Shown piece after piece: positions 32,429 through 42,317 of a stretch of 64,000 nt of DNA (position 1 is the first letter of the stretch; every line of letters starts with the position of its first letter). Below the pieces are notes generated by a model, which did no database searches, was not told the origin of the DNA, and saw only the letters and a program-made list of their open reading frames with translations. A program made the position numbers and the translations under genes. Origin of the DNA: Aphanomyces cochlioides (lineage: Eukaryota; Oomycota; Saprolegniomycetes; Saprolegniales; Verrucalvaceae); NCBI GenBank assembly GCA_019828595.1, contig JAHQRK010000015.1, forward strand, positions 1,364,001 to 1,428,000, given 5' to 3'.

Positions 32429-33592
32429 ATGGGCTGCACGCCATCTCAGCCGCAAGTAGCGCAGCCTACAGCGTCGCGCGTTTCCTCGTACTATCACAAC
32501 AACAAGAGCGCTGAAAACACAAACACATCGGGGTATTACGTGCATGGAGGCTCAACGAACGGCGGAACTCGAACTGCCGGCACGTCCTCGAATGGTGTCG
32601 GATCTCGAACAGGACGCGTGACCATGCCGCGGTCGCCTGCCGCGTATCAGTCGGCCGCGGAGCTCAATAAGACCAAGTTGGAAGACATTGACTGGTCCGA
32701 GTACCAAGAAGTCTTGCCCATTCTTGCGCCGCTCCACAACCAATTCTACATTGATTTTGATTTCCTCACTGTGGTCCGTCCGATCAAGTCCAACTACATG
32801 AAGACAGAGATGGCCAATTTCAACGGCGAGTCCGTCTTGATCAAGTACGCCGCCATGACTGGAGCGCCAGCAGATATCGCGAAAGCCAAGCGAGCAATCG
32901 TCACGGAAATCACGTCCATGTCGCGCTTGGCCCATCCAAACGTGGTTGAATTCAAGGGCTTCTCCATCTCGCCAGAAAAGGGCCTTGTCTGCGTGACGGA
33001 ACACATGGAAGGCAAGACTCTCCGAGCTGCGTTGGACAATCCCAAGCTGTTCATGCGATACACTTGGGCCAAGGAAAAGATCAATTTTGCGATTGATATC
33101 TGCTCAGCGCTGGCGTACATGCACCAACTGTCACCAAAGTTGATCCATCGCAATGTCAAGGCGTCTAAGGTCCTCTTGAACAAGACTCGAACGCGAGCCA
33201 AACTCAGTGGCTTTGGATCCTCCCGCGATCGCTCGTTTGAACAGACCATGACTAATCAAGTCGGTGACGTCGAATGGAGCGCACCAGAATTGATCATGGA
33301 AGCGGAAGAATACACGGAGAAAGTCGACGTGTATTCATTTGGCATGCTCCTCACGGAACTCGACACGGGCTTGATTCCATTTGCCGATGTCAAACCCACA
33401 ATGGCCCAAGCGGCATTTACCAACAAATTGATCGTCGGGGCGTTGCGACCGAAGCTAAGCCCCGACTGTCCGTTTGCGATTGCGACTGTGATCAAGCACT
33501 GCCTCCAGCAAGATGCCCACGTTCGTCCATCGAGCATGGAAGTGTTGAAAATGCTCCAACGTGCCAAAGCAGAGCTGAGTCGGGATTTATAA
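32429..33592 (+). CDS. TKL-like pseudokinase 3, N-myristoylation type
   Basis: 387 residues from the ATG at 32429 (MGCTPSQP), chosen because MGC starts are shared by the array; the frame is open further upstream but has no ATG. Long Ser/Thr/Gly/Asn linker to about residue 90, then 'DWSEYQEVLPIL'. Lys in VLIKYAA and Glu in IVTEITSM are kept; HRNVKASKVLL and LSGFGSSR show the same loss of catalytic Asp, Asn and Asp. C-lobe motifs WSAPEL, DVYSFGMLLTELD and VRPSS are intact. Membrane-anchored pseudokinase by inference. Confidence 0.9.
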   Translation: MGCTPSQPQVAQPTASRVSSYYHNNKSAENTNTSGYYVHGGSTNGGTRTAGTSSNGVGSRTGRVTMPRSPAAYQSAAELNKTKLEDIDWSEYQEVLPILAPLHNQFYIDFDFLTVVRPIKSNYMKTEMANFNGESVLIKYAAMTGAPADIAKAKRAIVTEITSMSRLAHPNVVEFKGFSISPEKGLVCVTEHMEGKTLRAALDNPKLFMRYTWAKEKINFAIDICSALAYMHQLSPKLIHRNVKASKVLLNKTRTRAKLSGFGSSRDRSFEQTMTNQVGDVEWSAPELIMEAEEYTEKVDVYSFGMLLTELDTGLIPFADVKPTMAQAAFTNKLIVGALRPKLSPDCPFAIATVIKHCLQQDAHVRPSSMEVLKMLQRAKAELSRDL

Positions 33593-35098
33593 TAATGGAA
33601 GTTTGTCTGGTTTTCGGATTCGAGTCATCGACACCCTATCGACGCCTCGATGTCAGCCCCAGACTACTGAATCGACCACGCAGGCAGCCATCGACAGGTA
33701 ATCACGTTGAAACATGTGTGGATGTGACTCGTGCTCCTTGACACTCCTCTTGACAACTCAATTTCCACGACGCAAGCATAGTTGCCCATCAGTTCAAGGA
33801 TCTCAGGATCTCAGGAACTGCAACAGTTCGCACCTAGATAATAAAGTTTATCAATTATCTTATTTATTTTCACAGCTAATAGTTTACTAAAGGTTAATGT
33901 CATTAGAAGAACCGTGGTCATAACATGGCTTCGATTTGAAGACGCTACTGATTGAGGCTATTATTGCTTTGTATAAAATGGTTTCTCTTACAATTCCCCA
34001 GCTCCAAATTGACAAACAGCATTTGGACTCAAAACAGGGTCGATTTGGTTAAACAATGAATACACTGGTTTTTTCAATACATGTACTATTAATAGTAGTG
34101 TTTAATATGGAATATGTCCTCATGGGGACTATGGTCATTTACAATGTTAAATCTACTTCACTGACAGCACAAACATCATGTATGGATATGATAGACAACA
34201 AATCTCTTGACCAATTTGGTCTGACTGACAGGTGTGGTGGGAATAAGTACCATTAGTATCAATATTAATTTATAGAGGTATTCAATATTTTCTATTTGCT
34301 TCATGAGAGTCCACTTTTCCGTCCCGTGATGGATGCAACTGGCATGAGTAACTCGAATTGGATTGGATCGACGACGCCATGCGATCGACACGATAGAAAT
34401 TGCGAAGACAAAGGCAGTGAGAAGTCAGGTGGGATTCCCTAGCCTCTCTTCACGACCGCGTTGAAATCCAGTCTTTCCCATAACTCAAGCTGTAGTTTTC
34501 GACCACCACAAAATCGCTGCATGTGTGGAATCAATGTCATTGACGTTGGTCTTCACAACGCGTGCGTTTTCATTTGTAATTTTGGCCGGAGGGGCCACAG
34601 TTTCTTCAGCTTCACGACCACAAACGTGAGAGAGAGGTTAGCGATTCTGCAGGACGAGCAGAAACGACCAAGTCGATGACGGGCTCACGAACGGATTTTA
34701 TGTTGTATCAAATCTCTGAAAAGTCCATGATTGCCAGGTCGACGACGTCAGCAACCACATGGTTGAAATGGACTTGATTTTCATCGCCACAGCATGCATC
34801 GTGGCTTTTGCCAAACTTTGGAATAATTCGACGTGAAAGAGGCTTTAGCTTGGGAAATGCTGAGCCTGAGATGGGCAGGATGTATCCATTGTGATAGTGT
34901 TGTCCTTGGTGTCTCAGTTGCTTGCGATGCGGCGTTGTTGTTGTCGTGTTTACCAGTCACACTGTCGTTGGGTCGAAAGTTTGACGCACAGCCGTGCCGA
35001 TGGGTGAAACTTGAATGGGCCGACCATGCACAGCTGGGTCGGCGTATTGCAACTAGACGTCCATTCTCCATTTTGATCTGAGCTACAACAACGAAAGC
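33593..35098. other. Intergenic, no gene recognised
   Basis: 1.5 kb, AT-rich in its first half, between pseudokinases 3 and 4. Small frames only. A direct GGATCTCA duplication occurs near 33797. Confidence 0.4.
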
Positions 35099-36136
35099 AT
35101 GGGCTGCAGTGAATCCAAGGAAGTCCACGTCTCGCGAGTGTCTGTACCTGGCCCTCGACCGACCAAACCTCAAAACAACTTGGCCTCCCACACTATTGCG
35201 TCTGGAGCGAGTGCTACCAACAGCAATACGATCAACTGGGCGGTCTATCCTGAGCTCAAGCCATACCGTGACGACTATTTCATCGATCCTGAAGATGTTC
35301 GTGTCATTCGCAAACTCCCTTCGAACTGCATGACGACCGAAATGGGCAACTGGAACGGCCAATCCGTCATCCTCAAGTCGGTTGATTTGGCATCGAGCGC
35401 CGACGAGCAAGCCAAGTCGCGCAAGGCGCTCATGACTGAAATCTCGTCCATGGCCCGCATTGACCACCCAAACATTGTCGGCTTCAAGGGTTTCTGCGTC
35501 GCTCCAACGAAAGGCCTCTCGTGCGTGACGGAATACATGGAAGGCGGTACCCTTCGATCGCTCTTGGACAACCCAAAAACGTTTGCGAAACTGACATGGA
35601 GTCGTGAGAAGATCGACTTTGCCATTGATATTTGCTCGGCACTTTGCTACATGCACAACTTGAAGCCTCGCTTGATCCATCGCAACATCAAAGCCTCCAA
35701 AATTCTCTTGAGCCGCGACCGCACGAAGGCCAAGCTCAGCGGCTTTGGAGCATCGCGCGATCGGTCGTTTGATCAGCAGATGACCAACCAAATCGGTGAA
35801 ATCCAATGGAGTGCTCCAGAGTTGATCATGGAAGACGAAGACTATACCGAGAAAGTCGACGTGTATTCCTTTGGCGTCTTGCTCACTGAGCTCGACACGG
35901 GATTGATTCCGTTCGCTGGAATCAAGGAGACCATGCCATCAACTGCGTTCACAAACAAGATCGTCTCTGGCGCTCTTCGACCCACCTTGAGTCCTGAATG
36001 CCCTGAAATCATTGCACTAGTCGTCAAGTCTTGCATTCAGCAAGATCCACACATTCGACCATCGAGTGAAAGAGTGCTTGAAATGCTTCACAATGCCAAG
36101 ACACAATTGAACGCTTTGCCCCATGAAAGCCTGTAG
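35099..36136 (+). CDS. TKL-like pseudokinase 4, N-myristoylation type
   Basis: 345 residues, MGCSESKE start with a short linker. 'NWAVYPELKPYRDDYFIDPEDV' replaces the usual DW box. Lys in VILKSVD and Glu in LMTEISSM are kept; the catalytic loop is HRNIKASKILL and the DFG site is LSGFGASR. Its sequence is closest to copy 5 (shared 'APTKGLSCVTE.MEGGTLRSLLD'), so these two are a recent tandem duplicate, about 270 bp apart. A long minus-strand open frame over this gene (34781-35806) looks like a shadow of codon bias, not a gene. Confidence 0.9.
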   Translation: MGCSESKEVHVSRVSVPGPRPTKPQNNLASHTIASGASATNSNTINWAVYPELKPYRDDYFIDPEDVRVIRKLPSNCMTTEMGNWNGQSVILKSVDLASSADEQAKSRKALMTEISSMARIDHPNIVGFKGFCVAPTKGLSCVTEYMEGGTLRSLLDNPKTFAKLTWSREKIDFAIDICSALCYMHNLKPRLIHRNIKASKILLSRDRTKAKLSGFGASRDRSFDQQMTNQIGEIQWSAPELIMEDEDYTEKVDVYSFGVLLTELDTGLIPFAGIKETMPSTAFTNKIVSGALRPTLSPECPEIIALVVKSCIQQDPHIRPSSERVLEMLHNAKTQLNALPHESL

Positions 36137-36406
36137 AGATCTCCAATCGACTAAGTATATATATGATAATTATGACATCGACACCCTCAGCTAGAGCGTT
36201 GTGGCTAGTAGACCACTCGCAAAACGAAACGATCAATTCCACAGATTGATTGCTCGAAGGTCGACAAAGTTTGGTCACTGTCAAGGTTTGGTTGTCGCTT
36301 GAAATGAAGCAGTGTCGTCCATGTCGCTGGATCGAAAGTTCCTGTCGAAAATTTCACCATGACAAGAGTGCATTGTCAATTTTGATCCGAGCGACAACAA
36401 CAAAGA

Positions 36407-37420
36407 ATGGGCTGCAGTGAATCCAAGCAAGTCCAAGCACCGCAAGTTTCAAGTCCAAGCAACAAAGACGCGCATACTGCTACAACTGAGGATACCAAAG
36501 TCAATTGGGCTCTCTATCGTGTGCTCAAACCATACCGCGACAATTATTTTATTGACCCCGACGAGGTCAACGCTGTGAGTGTGCTCTCTTCCAACGACAT
36601 GACGACCGAGGTGGGCTACTGGAATGGTCAATCCGTCTACCTCAAGTCAGTGGCCTCGAGCGCCGACGACCAAGCCACCTCTCGCAGGTCGCTTATGACT
36701 GAAATTTCGTCCATGGCCAGCATTCACCACCCCAATATTGTCGGCTTCAAGGGGTTCACCATTGCGCCGACGAAAGGTCTCTCGTGCGTGACTGAATGCA
36801 TGGAAGGTGGAACCCTTCGCTCCCTCTTGGACGACCAATATGCCTTTGCGAAACTCACTTGGGCGCGTGAAAAGATCAACTTTGCAATCGATATTTGCAC
36901 GGCACTTTGCAACTTGCACAATCACAATCCACAACTGATCGACAGCAACATCCAAGCTTCCGAAGTACTTTTGAACCGCGATCGTACTTGTGCTAAGCTC
37001 AGCGACTCTCGAACTTTCCGTGGTCGACGTTATGAGAGGTTATTCATTGGTTACGCTGGTGAATTTGGGTGGACTGCTCCAGAGGCGCTCCTGGGAGACG
37101 ATGTTGACACAAAAAGCGATGTGTATTCCTTTGGCGTTTTGCTGACTGAGCTCGACACTGGACTGCTTCCATACACCGGAATCAGAGAAACCATGCCGTT
37201 GCCTTTGCTCATGAATAAATTCATTTCCAAACAAATTCGACCCACGTTGAGTCCTGAGTGTCCTGAAGTGATTGCCAAGGTAGTCAATTTGTGCATTGAC
37301 CATGATCCACATGTTCGTCCATCCAGCGACAGAGTGCTTGAATTGCTTCAAAATGCCAAGATCCAATTGAATTGTTTGCCGAAAGAAAGCGTCGAGTTCT
37401 GCCCTCCATTGACATCGTAA
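36407..37420 (+). CDS. TKL-like pseudokinase 5, divergent copy
   Basis: 337 residues, MGCSESKQ start. It is the recent sister of copy 4 but has drifted in the catalytic region: the HRD site reads DSN (LIDSNIQASEVLL), the DFG site DSR (LSDSRTFRGRRYERLF), and the activation segment is rebuilt (GYAGEFGWTAPEALL). Lys in VYLKSVA and Glu in LMTEISSM remain, as do DVYSFGVLLTELD and VRPSS. The open frame is uninterrupted, so it is probably expressed, either relaxed toward pseudogene or specialised in its activation segment. Confidence 0.85.
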   Translation: MGCSESKQVQAPQVSSPSNKDAHTATTEDTKVNWALYRVLKPYRDNYFIDPDEVNAVSVLSSNDMTTEVGYWNGQSVYLKSVASSADDQATSRRSLMTEISSMASIHHPNIVGFKGFTIAPTKGLSCVTECMEGGTLRSLLDDQYAFAKLTWAREKINFAIDICTALCNLHNHNPQLIDSNIQASEVLLNRDRTCAKLSDSRTFRGRRYERLFIGYAGEFGWTAPEALLGDDVDTKSDVYSFGVLLTELDTGLLPYTGIRETMPLPLLMNKFISKQIRPTLSPECPEVIAKVVNLCIDHDPHVRPSSDRVLELLQNAKIQLNCLPKESVEFCPPLTS

Positions 37421-39454
37421 ATGAAATTATAAATGCCATTGGCATCTTTAGATTATGCTCCAAATTGAACCCGCAAAAGGCTGTAGTGACGCAGTGCTTT
37501 AGACTACAGTATGGACAGCAATTCGAGTATGATATTTGGCACTTGTTTTCATGGTCAACAGCATTGCGCTGTGCCTGTCAATGCACCTGAGTCTAACGTA
37601 CCCATAGACTTACGATTAATTTACAGTTTAGGTTTACCCAGAAGTCTCCAGACAAGAGAATCTCAAACTTGTAAATATCAAAGAGCCTTCACTCCTGGCG
37701 AGGTCTTTGATGAGAGAGATTGGATTTCGATATCAAGGCGATACATTTCAAGCAATCTTGTTCATGAAGTCTTATGCTTTGCTAAGCGTATTGTGTCCTC
37801 GAAATTCCCTTCATCCAATTGGTCCTACATGTATTGTGTGGGAAACGATTCCCCGTAATATTGAACAAGGCGAGACAAAGAACGCATGGGGCATATCAAA
37901 CTGACCAATTTTAAACTTCAATTGTCATGAACGCGGACAGATTGTGAGCGACAGCCTCGGGGTGCAAAGCACACAAAACGTTGTACTAATATTAATAATA
38001 CTCCGGAGTAGTATGTCGTCATCGATTGTTGTACCGCCAGTGCCCACAGGAAGAGAATTCCTGAAGTTGATTTGCAGACAGGCCTTGATAAAAAATTTAT
38101 GCCTTGAAACTCAAAGGCGATGAGGTTTAGCCAATAGACTAAGGAGAAATATCCTGTGATAATGCATATCTGTATCCATAAGCCTTAACATTTTATACTT
38201 TCCATATGACAATAAACACATTTGGTTGGTCAAAATTGAAACGCGTCATGTAAAAACAGTGTCGTACAAATGATAAAATTTAAGAGTATTTCCTCTGAAT
38301 AACAAAACAAATATTAAATTTTACAGGAATAAAATGTGATTGGATAATAATATTTAATTAGTATATTTTGATTGGTTGATTCAAGATTGTCTCGTCTGTT
38401 CCTGGTCGTGACGCGTTCCACGCCGTGACCGCCCGCGCCTTTCTCCCTGTCCTCTGGTTGACGGCGACAATGATCAACTAACCTGGATAACATTCCAATG
38501 CGAAAATATCTAATTGTCGCAAGTGGCTGCATACCCTTTCCATCCGCAGCGTCATCGCCCAGATCTCAGTTGCGATCGACCTTTTCGGCATCTGTTCAAT
38601 TTGAGCGTGGTCGCCTTGGTGAGGTTTCACCCATCACAGTCACGCTGATGTAATATGACGAACCATTGTCATGTGGATGCTTACAATGGACAAAGAGGCT
38701 GATCTTGCAATGCCATCAAGTCTGGGTTCCTACACGTCGACTTGCTGTGCCGTCGGATCTGGATGATGTAATGATACGAACCGGGGCCTTTGGATGCTTT
38801 CGCTGAGCTGCAATGGATAAACAGAAGGCGAAAATGCGGTTCATCGTCATGTCACCTTGCCAAGCCTTTGAGCCAAGCTTCCTCGCCGCAGTCTAGCCGC
38901 GGCTTCACACCTCTGAAAGATCCTGCTACTCTTGGATCACATTAGACGACTTTCAAGTTGCAACAGGAAAGATCCGACGTACTGTAGTCGTCGAAAGTGT
39001 ATTTCAGCGAATGTTCCGCCATGGTCGAGTACCCCGAAGAGGCTATGGGATCAGCGTCGTTGGCGATCGTGCAAATCCTCCTCAACGACAAGCTTGTACG
39101 CACTCCATGCATGCGTGTCGAGACGCCTTGAAACGTGAACGTCGTGGGTGCAAGTTGAGAAATTCATGCGCATTTGTCACGCCTTCGTCGGCAGGATGTA
39201 AAACAAGTTTGATATGAGCCCCGTCAGCAAGCTAGCCAAGCTACCAGGGGGGACCAAGCTGCGGCTGTCTGCATTGTCAAAAGCGAGCCAAGCAGCATGT
39301 TGTCGATCACTTGCGAAGACTTTCTGAATCCACATGGGAGCACTCGTTGAACTTTCCTCTGCTTCCACATGGTGTCATGTTGTAATTGTACAATCGGAAT
39401 TGTTGCCACGCATGGTCTGCATTTTCAATTCAACCACGAACAAGACACGTAGAG
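37421..39454. other. Intergenic, no gene recognised
   Basis: 2 kb without a convincing coding frame on either strand. It includes AT-rich stretches (about 38160-38400) with ATTGG boxes (TGATTGGATAATAATA near 38338, TTTTGATTGG near 38367). A gene too decayed to read cannot be excluded. Confidence 0.4.
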
Positions 39455-40636
39455 ATGGGCTGCGCATCATCCACGCAAGTCGAATATGTCCCACTGCAGT
39501 CGCAACCGACGCCGCAACTCAAGAGCGAGTCGTCGGTCCGTATGCGGCAAAAATCTACAAGGGAAGGGCCAATCACTCCACGCAAATCCACAGACGTTCG
39601 ACGGGCCGCGTCACGCAAATCTTCCGGAGGTGATCGACCTGTTACTCCACACAAATCACCACGAGGCGACCGACGCGTCGCTTCACGCAAATTGTCAGGC
39701 GGTGATCGACAAGCCCGTAAAAGCACCAAGAAGCAAGGATTCAGCATCAATTGGGCCGACTACCGTGAGCTCTCGCCGTTCTGGTCCCAGTTTTTCATCG
39801 ACTCGGGCGACATTACGTTTGTCCGCAATGCTCCGAGCAACTACATGACGACAGATATTGGTCTCCTTGGTGGTCAGTCGGTCTTGATCAAGTATGCCGA
39901 GCCAAACATGCCCATTGAGCCTCAGGAACAAATACGCAAAGCGCTCGTGTCGGAGATCACGTCCATGACTCGACTCAGCCATCCCAACATTGTTCAATTC
40001 AAGGGTTTCTCCATCTCGCCTGAAAAGGGTCTCATGTGCATCACGGAGAGCATGGAAGGCAAGACGCTCCGCGATGTGCTCGACAACCGAAAGCGATTTG
40101 CCAAACTCACATGGGCGAACGACAAGATTCAGTTTGCGATCGACATTTGCTCGGCCATGGTCTACATGCACGGCCTCAAGCCCAAGCTCATCCACCGCAA
40201 CATCAAAGCATCCAAAGTCCTCCTCAACAAATCCCGCACCGTCGCCAAGCTCAGCGGCTTTGGTGTCTCCCGCAACCGATCGTACATCAAGGAAATGACC
40301 AACAAGATCGGCGACGTCGAGTGGAGTGCGCCAGAACTTATCATGGACAACAGCGACTACACTGAAAAAGTCGACGTGTACTCCTTTGGCGTAGTGCTAA
40401 TTGAACTCGACACGGGTGAAATGCCCCTGAGAGATGCCCGTGACACGATGAACGCCACGGACTTCACAAACAAAATCATTGCCGGCAAACTGCGGCCCCA
40501 AGCTGGTCCAACATGTCCCCCCGTCATTGAACGGATCGTGCGGACTTGTCTGCAGTTGGATCCACACAAGCGACCGCCCAGTCACGCTGTCCTTGATATG
40601 CTGATGGCTGCCAAGGAAGAATTGGCAAATATGTAA
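39455..40636 (+). CDS. TKL-like pseudokinase 6, with basic Ser/Arg repeats in the linker
   Basis: 393 residues from the ATG at 39455 (MGCASSTQ); the frame opens earlier but only with a TTG. The linker (about residues 25-105) has imperfect repeats of a basic unit of the form S-G-G-D-R-x-x-(T/A)-x-(H/R)-K-S, giving a strongly positive tail that could add membrane-lipid binding to the acyl anchor. 'NWADYRELSPFWSQFFIDSGDI' follows. Lys in VLIKYAE and Glu in LVSEITSM are kept; HRNIKASKVLL and LSGFGVSR show loss of the catalytic residues. Confidence 0.9.
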   Translation: MGCASSTQVEYVPLQSQPTPQLKSESSVRMRQKSTREGPITPRKSTDVRRAASRKSSGGDRPVTPHKSPRGDRRVASRKLSGGDRQARKSTKKQGFSINWADYRELSPFWSQFFIDSGDITFVRNAPSNYMTTDIGLLGGQSVLIKYAEPNMPIEPQEQIRKALVSEITSMTRLSHPNIVQFKGFSISPEKGLMCITESMEGKTLRDVLDNRKRFAKLTWANDKIQFAIDICSAMVYMHGLKPKLIHRNIKASKVLLNKSRTVAKLSGFGVSRNRSYIKEMTNKIGDVEWSAPELIMDNSDYTEKVDVYSFGVVLIELDTGEMPLRDARDTMNATDFTNKIIAGKLRPQAGPTCPPVIERIVRTCLQLDPHKRPPSHAVLDMLMAAKEELANM

Positions 40637-41181
40637 ATGAGTTTAATGAATGTGTTTGGCGTGCAATTTGAAAGTCTTGCGTCGTCACCGCGCCACGCGA
40701 TGATGGGAATGGTCGAGCCAGTCTTCTTCTGTGCCCATGGGTCATAGCGTCCTCTGTCATGTTGGGCAAGCATGGGCATGATGTGCATTTATGCTCACGT
40801 GCATTGACTCCTTGACTATGGTCGTGCCCCAGAGCTCACCCATTTGGTTCAGAATGCACCCTTAGGTGCCGTCAAGTTGCTCATCCCTTGAAACGTTGGA
40901 TGGATTCCATCTGATGGAGCAAAGTTGCCTTGGATGGTCAGCTGTTTGACGCCGCCATGTCGACACGATTCCGTCGCCCCAGTCTTCCATGGAAGATGAG
41001 CATCGAAGATGGGCAACGTGTTGACTATCTTGAGCTCTGCGGTCTACCGAGTTCCAACACGTCTACATTGATTTCAAGGCGATTAGCGGTAGTCCACCGT
41101 CAAGCATATCTACCGATAAAGGATGATTTCAAGCAAACATCAATTGAATTATAGCCTAAGCATGTTCAGCTCGCCACGTTT
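40637..41181. other. Intergenic between convergent genes
   Basis: Spacer between the plus-strand pseudokinase 6 and the minus-strand glycohydrolase-like gene. No gene recognised. Confidence 0.4.
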
Positions 41182-42117
41182 TTATTGGAGGTGAGCGTTC
41201 TTGGCGACGATTTCGGCGACCAAAGGTTGGAATTCACTGTAGCGAGTGGTGGCCTTTGTCCATGGTTCGGGGATTTCACCAGCCGCAGCAGCAGCCACGG
41301 CACCGATGAAGATCGAGCGACCGCAGTTGTCACCACCAGCGACGATGTTCTTTTGCACAGACGACACCAAGTGACCATCGGACAACAGCACAAACAAGAT
41401 GCCATGAAACGCACCAGGAAGTGGACACGACTTGCCGTACTTTTCAATGGCGGCCGTCACATCCGACGAAGATTCCACGTCCTTCAGGACACTTGCAATG
41501 ATTTCACGGACTGACGCATGGACACGGGTGTCTTTTTCGGCGGCAACAATGGCATTACGAATATCAGTACCATGCAAGATGATATGCTCCAGAATGATCG
41601 CACCAGCTACGGCCACTTCGATCGCAATTTCAGGACGTTGGTGGACTTTGACAGCCGCACGAACAATGTCAACAAGGTCTTGTTGGCCGGCAAAGCGAGC
41701 GACAAGGAGAGGTACCTTGTTCAAGCCTTGGGTATCAGGGTGGTCGCTCGCAAGATCCGGGTATACTTTGCCAGCTTCGACGTTGGCAATGAAGTCTCGG
41801 AAGACGCCATTCAAGCGGCCAGAGTAGGCTTTCATGGCCTTGTAGGACTCCGTCGCGTAGTCAGTGGGGGAGAAGGTTCCAGATGTCTTGGCAAGGTATT
41901 GCAAGAGCGACACGGTCTCATCGCCGTAAGGCGAGAGAGCTCCAAGGGGGTAATTGTAAAACTTGGACGCAGGTGGGGAAAAGAAGGCAGGGTCTTTTCC
42001 AGCCACAAGGTTGGCGAGCTCGTTGGGGTCATAAATCCAGTGGAGCGGCATGCTAGCAGCGTCCGAGACAAAGCCGCTGAGGGCAGCAACAACTGCGCGT
42101 CTTGAAGTTACCGACAT
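41182..42117 (-). CDS. ADP-ribosylglycohydrolase / J1-crystallin-like protein, soluble
   Basis: 311 residues from the ATG at 42117 (MSVTSRRAVV); the frame runs further upstream only from a TTG. The fold signature is 'GFVSDAASMPLHWIYDPNEL' near the N terminus and 'GGDNCGRSIFIGAVAAAAAGEIPEPW' near the C terminus, as in the ADP-ribosylglycohydrolase superfamily and jellyfish J1-crystallins. The usual second metal-binding DTD-type motif reads DNC, as in the J1 branch, so hydrolase activity is uncertain. No signal peptide: probably cytosolic. Head-to-head with 42318-43439, sharing about 200 bp. Confidence 0.82.
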   Translation of the reverse strand: MSVTSRRAVVAALSGFVSDAASMPLHWIYDPNELANLVAGKDPAFFSPPASKFYNYPLGALSPYGDETVSLLQYLAKTSGTFSPTDYATESYKAMKAYSGRLNGVFRDFIANVEAGKVYPDLASDHPDTQGLNKVPLLVARFAGQQDLVDIVRAAVKVHQRPEIAIEVAVAGAIILEHIILHGTDIRNAIVAAEKDTRVHASVREIIASVLKDVESSSDVTAAIEKYGKSCPLPGAFHGILFVLLSDGHLVSSVQKNIVAGGDNCGRSIFIGAVAAAAAGEIPEPWTKATTRYSEFQPLVAEIVAKNAHLQ

Positions 42118-42317
42118 GGTTTCTTGGAAAATGACGACTGATTGACGAAAGCGATCCAATCCGTGAGGGAATTCGTCGGAAGTTCGTTCGATGTTGATAG
42201 CCAATCAGAATCGATCTTGAATAATCTTGGCCAATAAAATTGCCCAATTTGAATTTGACGACGTTTGATTGGATAAAACTATTTGTCAAAGAGTCATCTT
42301 GAAGTGATCCTTTTCGA
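42118..42317. promoter_or_regulatory. Bidirectional promoter region with CCAAT-type boxes
   Basis: 200 bp between two divergent start codons. Contains AGCCAATCAG (about 42200), GGCCAATAAA (about 42230) and the opposite-strand form TGATTGGATAA (about 42269). Shared regulation of the pair is inferred. Confidence 0.5.

Noticed and set aside
34781..35806. Long minus-strand open frame over pseudokinase 4
   Set aside because: Antisense to a clearly conserved gene, no family features, and similar antisense frames occur over the other array genes, so it is a codon-bias shadow.
40930..41154. 74-codon plus-strand frame near the glycohydrolase gene
   Set aside because: Starts only at a TTG, no domain, and lies in a convergent intergenic region.
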